Assembly: GCF_014200575.1 (NCBI RefSeq)
Contig: NZ_JACHBZ010000002.1
Span: forward strand, 620,001 to 684,000
Direction: 5' to 3'
DNA from: Mucilaginibacter saanensis
GTDB lineage: Bacteria; Bacteroidota; Bacteroidia; Sphingobacteriales; Sphingobacteriaceae
Length of the DNA: 64,000 nucleotides
Position 1 is the stretch's first letter. The number at the start of each line of letters is the position of its first letter. Both the position numbers and the translations under genes were made by a program. The notes beneath the pieces are model-generated. The model had not been told where the DNA came from. It ran no database searches and saw only the letters and a program-made list of their open reading frames with translations. This document shows, piece by piece, positions 1 to 9,072 of this stretch.

Positions 1-230
1 GCATATATAAATTACAAAACGGCTTAATGAAGATGCAACAGAAGGCTGTTTAACGGGTATTAATTTCCCCGCAAGCGAGAAAATAAATAGATAAATGCAA
101 TATATTCCCAGATATATAAAAATTACATCCATCACTATTGTTGCTATCAGTTTTATAATATCCATGTGTATTTGTATTTTAATGCTTAATATGTGCAGCT
201 TTAACCAGTGTTAGCCTTTATACTGAAATG
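1..230. other. left edge, no supported gene
   Basis: This stretch is AT-rich and dense in stop codons. A few short open stretches exist at the extreme left (for example one ending at the stop near 92), but none can be tied to a protein or to a start inside the window. It lies downstream of the minus-strand polysaccharide operon. No clear terminator hairpin was seen. Confidence 0.5.
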
Positions 231-1442
231 TTAATTATTTAGTTTACTTTCTAAATTTAATGCCAGTAAATTTTCAATCTCAACAATGCGGTGTTCCCAG
301 GTGTTTTCTGCCGCTACGGCAAGTCGTTTCTTCTGTAAGTCCGGAGTGTCATTCAAGGCTGCTTCCATAGCGGCAGAAAATGCTGTGGCATCCTTGCAAT
401 AAGCTACGGTATCACCAGTAAAATCTCCTAAATCTGTATTGAAATCGGTTGATACCACCGGCCTGCCAGATCCCATGTATTCAAATAGCTTTAACGGAAA
501 TATGGCGCTGCTTACTTCATCCTTTTTAAAAGGGATAATGGCTACATCAAACCCTTTCAAAACCGACGGCATCTGCTCATAAGAAACAGCTCCCTTTAAC
601 GATATATTAGGCTCCTTAAAAGCATCGTTATCAACGTAATCAATATCAACCGGGCCAACAAAAACAAAATTCTTATCAGGGTTTTGCCTCATCACTTCTG
701 TTAGTAAATGATAATCAATACGGCGTTCAATATTGCCAAAATAGCCTATCAACGGTTTTTTTATGCCTGATAAAATTTCGGCCACGGGCAATTGTGGGTC
801 AAGTGCTTTTTGGCTGTGACTTATGTTTGCCGCGTTAGGTATAAAGTGAGTGTTATGATTAAGTTTTTTCTTGCTATCTCTCAATTGTTTGCTGGTACAA
901 AGTACCAGATCAACGCTTTTTACAACAATATCCTCAGATATTATACCATGTTTGGTTTGATAATATTCGATAAGCGGATCAACACAATGGTAAACCGTTA
1001 GTATCGGCTTTATTAAATGATGAAAAGTAGGATAGGTGTAGTTATAAGAATTGATATAGATATAATTCCTGATGTTTAATTGTTTAATCACCTTTTTTAG
1101 CCGGGTTGCCACTATCAGCTCATTTAATTTTACTGTAGCGCGATACAATGGCCCCTCGGGGAGCATGTTGATTGACGGAACCGGCGGAGAAATAATTATT
1201 TTAAGATTAGGAATATCTGTTTGGATATAACTGTTTACAGACGAAAAAAAGTGAGGTTTCCTTATCTTATACTCCGGAGTATTCTTGAATTTTATATAAT
1301 CTTTCCAGGTAAAAGGACGGTCAACATAATATACGTAATTATCCTTTGCCAAGTGTTTGGCCATGATATAGTTAGTTGACTCCAGGCGGCCATCAAACTG
1401 CATCTGAGAAAATATAATTATATGCCTGTTTTTAAGTTCCAT
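231..1442 (-). CDS. glycosyltransferase, GT-B fold (GT4-like)
   Basis: Predicted cytoplasmic glycosyltransferase of 403 residues that would add a sugar to the lipid-linked exopolysaccharide repeat. The C-terminal half carries GT-B signatures: a G-Y-F-G-N start of the second Rossmann domain near residue 235 and a donor-binding stretch with P-L-K-L-F-E-Y-M-G-S-G-R-P-V-V near residue 320. It has no signal peptide or membrane helix. It is the last visible gene of the minus-strand polysaccharide operon and starts 1 nt after the flippase stop. It is the only dedicated glycosyltransferase besides the initiating sugar transferase, so a multi-sugar repeat would need enzymes encoded elsewhere or left of the window. 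Donor and linkage cannot be read from the sequence. Confidence 0.85.
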   Translation of the reverse strand: MELKNRHIIIFSQMQFDGRLESTNYIMAKHLAKDNYVYYVDRPFTWKDYIKFKNTPEYKIRKPHFFSSVNSYIQTDIPNLKIIISPPVPSINMLPEGPLYRATVKLNELIVATRLKKVIKQLNIRNYIYINSYNYTYPTFHHLIKPILTVYHCVDPLIEYYQTKHGIISEDIVVKSVDLVLCTSKQLRDSKKKLNHNTHFIPNAANISHSQKALDPQLPVAEILSGIKKPLIGYFGNIERRIDYHLLTEVMRQNPDKNFVFVGPVDIDYVDNDAFKEPNISLKGAVSYEQMPSVLKGFDVAIIPFKKDEVSSAIFPLKLFEYMGSGRPVVSTDFNTDLGDFTGDTVAYCKDATAFSAAMEAALNDTPDLQKKRLAVAAENTWEHRIVEIENLLALNLESKLNN

Positions 1443-1443
1443 A

Positions 1444-2790
1444 TTAATTTTGCCCCAGTTCCTTTTTTCTTAGTTTTTGATAAAGAATACCCAATAATTC
1501 TTTTAACTCAAGATAGCCCAGTTTGAAAATATCGCCGATGGAAAACTGTAAGTTTTTTTTGAGTGCCCAGTAGCCAAATATGGCACCTGAAAAAAATGTA
1601 AAAATGGATGCGATAGCTACCCCATACAGGCTATGGAAAATAAATATTCCTAAAAAATCGCCGGTAACATTTACGGTTAACATAATAAAAACTTTAATCA
1701 TGTTAAGATGAGGTTTGTTGATAATATCAAGCGTAATACCGAAAAAACGATCAATAGGCAGCAGCATTACAAAGCACATAAATATGCGGAAGATGTTACC
1801 TGCGTCAGAATGGAGGTATTTACCACCAAATAGTAAGCCTATCACCAGGTCGGCTGCTATAAATGAAACTACGGCTATAGGTATTAAGGCTATGGTAAGC
1901 ATCCCTGCATATTTTTTCATGATATAGGATACATATTTTTTATCGTCGCGGTTTACTGCTGCCGACATTACCGGTAATGCAGTTGAGATAAAGGCCCTAA
2001 GGGGGATCTCGAAAATTTCCATGAGCCTTTGAGGAATATAATAAACCGCCAGAAGTTCCGATTTGAACATCAACTTGATGATAAATGTATCAGAGCTCCG
2101 CAGTAGATAAGAGCTTATGGAAGTGCCTACGCTGTATTTTCCAAAATGAGCCAGTTCTTTAACAGAAGCCCAGCTTTTGCTGTTGATGCTTTTTATTTTT
2201 GACCAGCCTGCAGATATTGTAATAATACTGGTGATCACATTGTTAAAGAAATAGCAATATATGGCATTTTGAAAGTTAGCACGTTGAAATAAAATTAACA
2301 GCAGCACCATAATAAAAAATCCGCCCTGATTAATTAATTGTATCAGGAATAACTTATCAAAACGTTCTTCGGCCTGCAATATCCATGTGGCCATGGCTGT
2401 TGGTAAAGTAACAAAGTAGATAAGACTAAACCATTTCAGGATAACCAACATGTTAGGGTTAACGCCGAAATAGAAAAAGTAGAAGAGTAAATTTCCTATC
2501 CCGAAGGTTAAAACGATTATAAACCCGAGATACCAGGCCGAGCCGGCAAAATTACCCGCTGTTTTTGCGTCAGTACCGGCATAGTATTTTATTAAGGATG
2601 TTTGCAAAAAACCGGTTCTGAAGGTATCTGCTAATGTAAAAATGATGAGAAAAAAAATGTAATCGCCAAAGTCGGGCTTTGAAAGGTAGCGGGCCATTAA
2701 CGAGAGTATGGCCATGCCAAGCACCGGCATAATGGCGTTACTGGCTAAAGAAAGTGTGTGTTTATTGATGACTTTTTTAAGAAAACCCAT
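1444..2790 (-). CDS. polysaccharide flippase (Wzx/MATE-like)
   Basis: A 448-residue polytopic membrane protein with about 12 to 14 hydrophobic segments spread along its length, of the polysaccharide-biosynthesis/Wzx (MOP superfamily) type. It is expected to flip the undecaprenyl-linked repeat unit from the cytoplasmic to the periplasmic face of the inner membrane. Family features include the N-terminal first helix followed by a charged G-D-Y motif near residue 40 and an R-L-M-E-I-F-E-I-P-L-R segment near residue 250. It sits 10 nt after the acetyltransferase and 1 nt before the glycosyltransferase on the same strand. Its place next to a Wzy-like polymerase and a Wzc-like protein supports a Wzx/Wzy-dependent pathway. 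Confidence 0.85.
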   Translation of the reverse strand: MGFLKKVINKHTLSLASNAIMPVLGMAILSLMARYLSKPDFGDYIFFLIIFTLADTFRTGFLQTSLIKYYAGTDAKTAGNFAGSAWYLGFIIVLTFGIGNLLFYFFYFGVNPNMLVILKWFSLIYFVTLPTAMATWILQAEERFDKLFLIQLINQGGFFIMVLLLILFQRANFQNAIYCYFFNNVITSIITISAGWSKIKSINSKSWASVKELAHFGKYSVGTSISSYLLRSSDTFIIKLMFKSELLAVYYIPQRLMEIFEIPLRAFISTALPVMSAAVNRDDKKYVSYIMKKYAGMLTIALIPIAVVSFIAADLVIGLLFGGKYLHSDAGNIFRIFMCFVMLLPIDRFFGITLDIINKPHLNMIKVFIMLTVNVTGDFLGIFIFHSLYGVAIASIFTFFSGAIFGYWALKKNLQFSIGDIFKLGYLELKELLGILYQKLRKKELGQN

Positions 2791-2800
2791 GTAGTATTTG

Positions 2801-3415
2801 TTACGCTTTTTCCCAGTTGTTTGTTGTGAAATTGTACTGTTTAATCACTCTTGCCGGGTTGCCAACGGCTACGGAATATGCGGGAATATTTTTTGTAACC
2901 ACGCTGCCTGCACCAATAATTGCATGTTTACCAATGGTAACACCTGCTGTAATTACACTATTGGCGCCTATCCAAACGTTATCGGCAATGGTTATTTGTT
3001 TAGTATTTACTTTTTGCAATCTTGGCGGTACGGTAACATCTTCATAACCGTGGTTAAGGCCGGAGAGTACAATGTTTTGCGCAAGCATAACATAATTGCC
3101 CAAAACAGCCGGACCTATAATTACATTACTAATACCAATGCCGCAATTATTGCCAATTATCACATCGCCCACACCGTTGTTGATGGTTGCGAAATCTTCA
3201 ATGATACTTTTTGAGCCTAATGCAAATTTTTTAAACGGGAAAACATCCATCCGGGCATTAAATCGCACAACCGATCCTTTACCCCTTTGATGATAAAAAG
3301 GATTAACGAACCACCTAACCCAAAGCCTGGGCCTCGCCTGGCCGCTGGGTATTAGCATCCAGTGTACAATCTTTTTTAATGTGGGATTTGATTTTATGGT
3401 TGATATAAATGCCAT
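2801..3415 (-). CDS. hexapeptide-repeat O-acetyltransferase
   Basis: A 204-residue left-handed beta-helix acyltransferase, probably decorating the exopolysaccharide with acetyl groups from acetyl-CoA. Imperfect hexapeptide repeats ([LIV]-G-x4) run from about residue 70 to 185. The likely catalytic His lies in the loop N-H-G-Y near residue 117. The C-terminal cap G-A-G-S-V-V-T-K-N-I-P followed by G-N-P-A-R-V-I is typical of the NodL/WcaF/maltose acetyltransferase group. Length is normal for the family. It lies 4 nt from the polymerase gene upstream and 10 nt from the flippase downstream, within one operon. The acceptor is unknown. Confidence 0.85.
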   Translation of the reverse strand: MAFISTIKSNPTLKKIVHWMLIPSGQARPRLWVRWFVNPFYHQRGKGSVVRFNARMDVFPFKKFALGSKSIIEDFATINNGVGDVIIGNNCGIGISNVIIGPAVLGNYVMLAQNIVLSGLNHGYEDVTVPPRLQKVNTKQITIADNVWIGANSVITAGVTIGKHAIIGAGSVVTKNIPAYSVAVGNPARVIKQYNFTTNNWEKA

Positions 3416-3419
3416 TTAT

Positions 3420-4937
3420 CTAACTCAATTTGGATGATATATTGTCTTGTTGTAACATCATGGCGGCCTTTTGTTGTTCTTCATCGTCAAGCCGTTTACA
3501 TACCACCAATATGGCAATTGCCAGATAAAATAAAATATTGGTAGGGTATTGCACTAATGCTTGTTGCGGAAAATTACCCACGTTTAATGCAAATATCACC
3601 AGTATCATGGCCATACAATAATTCTTGAGCACCGGGTTTTTGACGAGGAAATAAAAATTGATGCCGTTGTAGAGTACTACAAACATGAGTGTACAAAAAA
3701 GAATTAAGCCTATCCAGCCCATCTCAACTGATACCCTTACGTAACCGCTGTCAGGAGGGAACTTGGCAAGCATGGAGTTTGGCGCAAAGCGCCTACCCCA
3801 GATACCCACTGAGCCCAATCCGCCACCAATAGGGTGAGATAGGATATAAGGTTTAATGCGTTTCTGATTCATTGACCTTTCATTATAAGATGGGTCATCA
3901 GTTGGCTTAAAAGCCGATTGGAACCTCTTAATAAGCGGATTAGAGGTAGGCATAACAATTAAAACAGCAAGCATAAAGCCAGCAGTTAAAGAAAATACCA
4001 GTATTTTTTTGTTGTAATTTAAAATAGCCAGCATTGCCAATGCTGCGGGTATAAGTACATAGGCGGCCCGGGTACCTGAATAAAGCATTACATATAAAAA
4101 AAAGGCAGCCATAAAGCCAAGTATCACTTTTTTATACGAACGGATATTGCTCATTATAAGTGAAATGCACAATAAGCTGGCAATTACCATATTATATGAA
4201 AATGTAACCGGATCAGAAAATATGGCAAATTTGCGCATGTGCCCTTGAATAAAGAGCAGACTTACGCGTAAAGGATCGGCATAAAGCCAGTTTTTTTCAA
4301 ATGGAAAGAACCCGAAATTTTCTTGTTGAAAGGCTGATATGGATGCAATTGTTGCCAATGTGAGCCAAAGCTTAAACAAAAACTTTATAAAGTTTATTGA
4401 TTTGATCTGGAAAACAAAAACAAAGTACATCAACATAATAAACCCTACGGTACGTACGGTATATATCCAGGCGAGCACCGATGGCGATGCCGGGTTTATT
4501 ACTTCAATTAAATTATAACCCAGCCACGCCAGTATCATGTAGGTGATTGGATTTTTAAAATAACTCCAGTTTTGTTCTGTGCGTTGTTTAATAAAAAAAC
4601 CTAAAATAAGCAGGTAGGTAATGGCATCAAGCATGGTACCGATGGGTACTGCCTCGGGTAAAAACTCCGACACATAATTGATGAAAAAAGCAGCTACAAA
4701 TAAAACGCCGATGCCAAATTTAGGGTAGGCTGCTATGCCATAAATTATAGGCAAACCAATTATTACAGCCAAAATGCCGCCTGCACCTATAATACCAAAC
4801 TTAAAAATGATAAAGCTTGACAGAAAGGAGAACACCAGCAAAAAAAAAGGCACTATAGGGTTAGAAAACTTTTGGGCAATTAATTTGTCCCGAAATGTTC
4901 CTTTAACTCTACCACTACCGGTTTGATCACTCTGCAT
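3420..4937 (-). CDS. O-antigen ligase/Wzy-like polysaccharide polymerase
   Basis: A 505-residue polytopic inner-membrane protein with about 12 helices and a long periplasmic loop. The Wzy_C/O-antigen-ligase signature is visible near residue 370: H-P-I-G-G-G-L-G-S-V-G followed by a G-Y-V-R-V-S-V-E-M-G-W-I-G stretch. The family includes WaaL ligases and Wzy polymerases. In this operon, with a flippase and a Wzc-like protein, a polymerase that joins repeat units in the periplasm is the better guess. The C-terminal tail (about 25 residues, charged and glutamine-rich) is cytoplasmic. Ligase and polymerase cannot be separated by sequence reading alone. Confidence 0.8.
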   Translation of the reverse strand: MQSDQTGSGRVKGTFRDKLIAQKFSNPIVPFFLLVFSFLSSFIIFKFGIIGAGGILAVIIGLPIIYGIAAYPKFGIGVLFVAAFFINYVSEFLPEAVPIGTMLDAITYLLILGFFIKQRTEQNWSYFKNPITYMILAWLGYNLIEVINPASPSVLAWIYTVRTVGFIMLMYFVFVFQIKSINFIKFLFKLWLTLATIASISAFQQENFGFFPFEKNWLYADPLRVSLLFIQGHMRKFAIFSDPVTFSYNMVIASLLCISLIMSNIRSYKKVILGFMAAFFLYVMLYSGTRAAYVLIPAALAMLAILNYNKKILVFSLTAGFMLAVLIVMPTSNPLIKRFQSAFKPTDDPSYNERSMNQKRIKPYILSHPIGGGLGSVGIWGRRFAPNSMLAKFPPDSGYVRVSVEMGWIGLILFCTLMFVVLYNGINFYFLVKNPVLKNYCMAMILVIFALNVGNFPQQALVQYPTNILFYLAIAILVVCKRLDDEEQQKAAMMLQQDNISSKLS

Positions 4938-4953
4938 TTATAGCGCTGTCAGA

Positions 4954-5088
4954 TTAAATGAATAATATTTTTATTGCCCAAACAAATACGCCGCAAAAGG
5001 CTACTACTATAGCTACTCTGCGTGTTTTTCTTTGAACCGGGGTCAGATCTTTGTATTTGTCCAGTGTTATTTTAGGCTCTATTCTCAT
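4954..5088 (-). CDS. small single-pass membrane peptide (44 aa)
   Basis: An ATG-started ORF of 44 codons between the Wzc-like gene (48 nt upstream) and the polymerase gene (16 nt downstream), same strand. The first half is charged (R, E, K, D, ending in Q-R-K-T-R-R). The second half, from about residue 25 to 44, is one hydrophobic helix (V-A-I-V-V-A-F-C-G-V-F-V-W-A-I). This gives an N-in/C-out single-pass topology by the positive-inside rule. No family is recognised. The operon position suggests a small partner of the polymerase or co-polymerase, but that is inference. Coding status rests on position, hydrophobic pattern and start/stop only. Confidence 0.55.
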   Translation of the reverse strand: MRIEPKITLDKYKDLTPVQRKTRRVAIVVAFCGVFVWAIKILFI

Positions 5089-5136
5089 AAATTAAGTCAT
5101 TAATTATATAGCCAGAGTACTCCCTGGCTATGACTA

Positions 5137-7296
5137 TTAAGCTTTATTATTTTGCTGATTAAAATCGGCCTTATTTAGTACCCAGCCTGCAAATTTGTTG
5201 TGCAGGTTGCGTAAATAGGCCAAATGAAGTTTTTGTGGGTTTGAAATACTCTTACCTGCCTCAAAAACACCTATTGTTTTATTGGCGAATACTAACCATT
5301 CTTTTGATTTATTTAAAGAGCTTAGAGGGGCGGTATCAATAATGATGATGTCAAACTTCGATCTTAAATCATCAAACTTGCTTTTGATAAATTCTTCGTT
5401 GCCAATTTCAAATAAGGTAAGATCGCTTCCGCGATTACCTAATACCGTGGTGCTATTATTTATATCCGGGTTGTTAAGCGGATTGTTTTTAAAATGATCT
5501 TCAACAAACACTGTAGGCAACATAGTTTTGCTAATTGTGGGATTATTAAAATTAGCATCAATTAACAATACCTTTTTATTGATCATAGAGTAGGAGTAGG
5601 CCAGGCTCATGGCTAATAATGTTTTACCCTCTGTTTCATCAATACTGGTTATAGCCAAAACTTTTTCACCGTTTAGTTCCTGGTCAACTTCAAACCTTAC
5701 AGATCTCAGCAACTCTTTAAATTGCCTCATTTTATCCCTGTGTTCAATGTCCCATAGTTTTTTCAAATCCAGGTTTTCACTGTTTATACGGTTTAGATAA
5801 CCCAAGAGTGGTAATTGCGTTCTGTTAACAAGCTCTGACGGATCCCTGATGCTTTTATCAAGATAGAACAGTATAAACATTACAAATAAACAACCCACTA
5901 TACTTACTACCGCACTTAAAGCAATAAGCAGTATTTTTTTTGATGGCTGAGCAACATCAGGTGTTGCAATTTCAACTTGTATAAGTTTAATGGAGAAGTT
6001 TGACTTCAGATTGGTTGCGTTGTATTTGTTTAAAACATCAAGATACTCTTTACCGGCAATATCAATATCAAAATCATAAGTTTTTACAGTAGCATCAAAA
6101 GGCACCAGGCGTGAGAATTTTCCGTTCAGACTGGCCAATTCGTTATCAATTGATTTTACACTGTATTTGGCCAAGTCCCTTGATATTTCAAGCGTTAATT
6201 TTTGATGAATCAGATCGTCTTTGGCTACAAGTGGGCTGGTAGCATATTTATCGGATGACTGATTAATCTGGCCGGCCAGGATATTTTGAATAGAATCTAA
6301 AGAGTTTTTGTATTTAGCATTAAAACCGCTGCGTACATATTTATCCTCCAATAAATGAAGTTGGTCTTGGGTTGATGTAATGGCCTGATTATATTTGGTG
6401 ATTGTAGCCTCTACATATTTCCTGTCGGTTGGGTCAAACCGTTTGTTGATGGCATTAATGGCGCCATCATATGAAATGATGTCTTTTTCTGCCTGTAGCT
6501 TTTTATCATTATAAATCATGATCTGGCCAAAAATCGCCTTTGATTGTTCGTCAAGGCTTAATACACCATTTTGTATCTTGTATTTTTGCAGCTCATCGGT
6601 TTTTTGACTTAGGGCTTTCTTTTTCGCCTCTAATAAATTGGATAAAAAGTTTACCGCTGTTGACTCGTTCTGTCTTACACTTTGAGTGTAGTAATCAATA
6701 AATTGTTTGCAAAGTACGTTAACTATAAAAGCAGACAGTTGCGGGTTTTCTGAATCGTAGGTTACCGATATAAAATCGCTATCCTCATCACGTGCAATGA
6801 TAAGATCCTTTAATATAGAACGCTCATCATATTTCATTGAAATGAGGAGGTCATTCAGTTTGTCTTCATCCCTATCATAAAGTGACAGAGGCTCAAGGCG
6901 CTGAAGTTTACCTTTGAAAATAGCCAGCGCACGATCACGCTCGGCAGGGCGAAGGTCAAGCAGCTCTTTACTTGGTTTACGGAATGGAGCGGAGGTGCTT
7001 AAATCATGAATAATAAGCTGGTAAGACACCTGGTTCATCAGTTTCTTTAGTTTCATGATCGCAATCAGGTTGCTAAATTCACGAAAAACCTGTTGTTCCT
7101 GGGCGTTTACATTGTCATCCTTGTCAAGCAGGTGTCTTGAAGCATCTACAATACCGGTTGCTATCTGGGCATGCGATATGTAGCTGTTAGGTAGGTTTTT
7201 AACAAGAAAAAATGAACCAATTACCGTTAACAACGGGATGATTATCAGTATATTTCTATATTTACGTAAAAGCTTAAAAAAGTTGGCTATTTCCAT
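5137..7296 (-). CDS. Wzc-like polysaccharide co-polymerase with BY-kinase-type ATPase domain
   Basis: A 719-residue inner-membrane chain-length/export protein. The N-terminal Wzz-type domain starts with a helix at about 15-32. A long periplasmic region rich in coiled coil follows. The second helix lies at about 455-478, with a proline before it. The cytoplasmic nucleotide-binding domain follows with a Walker A-like E-T-E-G-K-T, a Walker A' V-L-L-I-D-A-N-F and a Walker B I-I-I-I-D-T-A-P-L. The usual first Gly/Pro of the P-loop is replaced (S-I-D-E-T-E-G-K-T). The C-terminus ends in K-A-D-F-N-Q-Q-N-N-K-A with no tyrosine cluster, so autophosphorylation of the Wzc kind is unlikely. It would control polymer length and handover to the export machinery. 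It lies 2 nt from the TolC-like gene. Confidence 0.85.
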   Translation of the reverse strand: MEIANFFKLLRKYRNILIIIPLLTVIGSFFLVKNLPNSYISHAQIATGIVDASRHLLDKDDNVNAQEQQVFREFSNLIAIMKLKKLMNQVSYQLIIHDLSTSAPFRKPSKELLDLRPAERDRALAIFKGKLQRLEPLSLYDRDEDKLNDLLISMKYDERSILKDLIIARDEDSDFISVTYDSENPQLSAFIVNVLCKQFIDYYTQSVRQNESTAVNFLSNLLEAKKKALSQKTDELQKYKIQNGVLSLDEQSKAIFGQIMIYNDKKLQAEKDIISYDGAINAINKRFDPTDRKYVEATITKYNQAITSTQDQLHLLEDKYVRSGFNAKYKNSLDSIQNILAGQINQSSDKYATSPLVAKDDLIHQKLTLEISRDLAKYSVKSIDNELASLNGKFSRLVPFDATVKTYDFDIDIAGKEYLDVLNKYNATNLKSNFSIKLIQVEIATPDVAQPSKKILLIALSAVVSIVGCLFVMFILFYLDKSIRDPSELVNRTQLPLLGYLNRINSENLDLKKLWDIEHRDKMRQFKELLRSVRFEVDQELNGEKVLAITSIDETEGKTLLAMSLAYSYSMINKKVLLIDANFNNPTISKTMLPTVFVEDHFKNNPLNNPDINNSTTVLGNRGSDLTLFEIGNEEFIKSKFDDLRSKFDIIIIDTAPLSSLNKSKEWLVFANKTIGVFEAGKSISNPQKLHLAYLRNLHNKFAGWVLNKADFNQQNNKA

Positions 7297-7298
7297 TA

Positions 7299-7979
7299 TT
7301 ATTTAATCTCTTCTAATTTAGCACCCAATAACTCTTCCAGATTGGTCTTAGCTGTAAATGTTGCCAATTCAGCTTGTACTTTGAATGAGTTTTGATTGTA
7401 AAGGCTGTTTAATTGTTCGTTATATATCTGAAAGGTTGTTTCGCCCTTTTCAAATGCATATTTAAGCTGCTTTACAGCGCCTTCTGCATCAAGTACCGCA
7501 TTTGAGCGTAACCTTAGCTCGGCCTGGGCTTCCAGGTAGGTGAAATAAAATCGTTTTACCTGAGCTTCAATGCTTAACATATATTCGCTTTGCTGATACT
7601 CCGCAATTTTATAGTTCTCCTTGGCAACATTGGTTGCTGACGGATTTTTTAATAGCTGCCCTATACTAAGTGATAAAGCTAACTGGTACCCTTTAAAAAT
7701 GGTAGGGGTAGAAAGATTGATAGAGTTTTGCGGACTGTAAATATACGAAGCCGTTAATCCGTCAAGCCAGGCAAACTTTGTTTGGTTGTAGGTGCTTTTT
7801 GCTGCATTAACCTGACTTTGTCTTAGTTTAACTTCGGGGTAATTTTTCTTGGCGGTAGCTATCAATTTATCGAGATAAGGGTAGGATATATCCCTTATAA
7901 ATGATTCTTGTGCATACAGGTTATTAGTAAAAACAATGAAAATTAATAAAAAACAGACCTTTATAATATTCTTACTCAT
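7299..7979 (-). CDS. short TolC-like outer membrane efflux family protein
   Basis: A 226-residue exported protein with a signal peptide ending near residue 24 (..N-N-L-Y-A-Q-E). The mature part is helical, with heptad-like patterns and family-like phrases: L-I-A-T-A-K-K-N-Y-P-E-V near residue 40 and a Y-x-F-E-K-G-E-T-T-F-Q-I-Y-N-E segment near 180. This is the TolC/OEP repeat. A normal TolC-family protein has two such repeats and about 400-480 residues; this one has about one. No frameshifted remainder was seen in the 4 nt before the next gene or the 2 nt after it, so it is a naturally short form. It may act as, or with, an outer-membrane exit for the polymer. Confidence 0.75.
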   Translation of the reverse strand: MSKNIIKVCFLLIFIVFTNNLYAQESFIRDISYPYLDKLIATAKKNYPEVKLRQSQVNAAKSTYNQTKFAWLDGLTASYIYSPQNSINLSTPTIFKGYQLALSLSIGQLLKNPSATNVAKENYKIAEYQQSEYMLSIEAQVKRFYFTYLEAQAELRLRSNAVLDAEGAVKQLKYAFEKGETTFQIYNEQLNSLYNQNSFKVQAELATFTAKTNLEELLGAKLEEIK

Positions 7980-7983
7980 TGTT

Positions 7984-9072
7984 TTATACTTTTTCTTTTT
8001 GAAATAGTGCAGGTATGGTTCCCATAATAATCTTTAAATCTAACCAAATAGAATATTTCTGGGCATAAAAGTTATCTAATTTTTTTCTTTCGCGCTCAGA
8101 CATGTCTTCTTTTCCCCGTTTGCTCACCTGCCATAACCCGGTTAAACCGGCAGGGCCCAGAAAGCGCATTGACCACTCATTTGAGGTTAACATTTCGGCC
8201 TCATAAACTGGTAAAGGCCTATTGCCTACTACTGACATGTCACCGACTAAAATGTTAAATAATTGAGGCAGCTCATCAAGACTTGAATTACGTAAGAACA
8301 TGCCCAATTTGGTAACACGCGGATCGTTTTTAATTTTTACAAATGCTGCCTGATTACCTCCTGTTTGTGTTGCATATTGGTTGTTTTCTGCAGATAATTT
8401 GGCCAGCAACTGATCGGCATCTGTACGCATTGATCTGAATTTATAAAAATTGAATACTTTGTATCCGGTGCCAACGCGCTTGCTTTTGTAAAATACAGGA
8501 CCTTTTGAATCTAACTTTACCATAATGGCTATAAGCAGGAATAAAGGCGATAAGAAAAACAACATGCTTCCTGATATAGCCAGGTCAATAATGCGTTTGC
8601 CTAAAGGCATTTTGTAAGTAGTATCTACTTCTTTTGAAAGCTCAAGCAACCGTGGTTTTATTAACTTAAAGGTTACCAGAAAATTCAGGCGCTCACGTAA
8701 ATTGTCAATTAAAAAAGGTGCACTATAATAATCATGCACTTTTAATTGCATCGCTTTTTTCTTTAGACTTTTATCTTCTTTGGCTGATAACAGGATGATT
8801 ATTGATCCGTTAAGCAAAAAACTCTTCTTAATATCCTCAACCAAGGTAACGTATTTTCCTTCAGCATCAACCTCGATCAGGATAATATCAGGCACAGTTA
8901 AAATAGACTGATTACCCAGATATTCCTCAAGTTGGGGAATAGAATCGTTGTAAATTATTTTAAAATTATCGTGAAGGCCGGCTAAAATTAACTCTTTTAG
9001 TGCTAAGCCCGCATAGGCAATCTTGATATGGGAACCGGAATTTTCGTTCCAATCAGATGTTTGTTGCTTCAT
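7984..9072 (-). CDS. pseudo-receiver domain fused to initiating sugar transferase (PglC/WcaJ type)
   Basis: A 362-residue fusion. Residues about 15-135 look like a receiver domain that lost its phosphorylation chemistry: the N-terminal acidic pair is absent, the phospho-acceptor position is E67 in I-L-I-E-V-D, and the conserved Lys is A118 in S-A-P-F. Residues about 155-362 form a bacterial sugar transferase. They have a hydrophobic re-entrant helix (about 160-187), the S-K-R-V-G and K-F-R-S-M-R motifs, a catalytic D266-E267 in S-L-D-E-L-P-Q and G-D-M-S-V-V-G-N-R-P. This enzyme moves a sugar-1-phosphate to undecaprenyl phosphate and starts the repeat unit. The gene overlaps the upstream receiver gene by 20 nt, implying coupled translation. 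Confidence 0.85.
   Translation of the reverse strand: MKQQTSDWNENSGSHIKIAYAGLALKELILAGLHDNFKIIYNDSIPQLEEYLGNQSILTVPDIILIEVDAEGKYVTLVEDIKKSFLLNGSIIILLSAKEDKSLKKKAMQLKVHDYYSAPFLIDNLRERLNFLVTFKLIKPRLLELSKEVDTTYKMPLGKRIIDLAISGSMLFFLSPLFLLIAIMVKLDSKGPVFYKSKRVGTGYKVFNFYKFRSMRTDADQLLAKLSAENNQYATQTGGNQAAFVKIKNDPRVTKLGMFLRNSSLDELPQLFNILVGDMSVVGNRPLPVYEAEMLTSNEWSMRFLGPAGLTGLWQVSKRGKEDMSERERKKLDNFYAQKYSIWLDLKIIMGTIPALFQKEKV

Noticed and set aside
1..92. Short C-terminus-like readings on the plus strand at the left edge
   Set aside because: Each is under 30 codons with a stop just upstream or the edge of the window; cannot be tied to a gene.
2798..3214. Open frame of 138 codons on the plus strand
   Set aside because: It lies opposite the hexapeptide acetyltransferase and has no family likeness; the minus-strand protein is certain.
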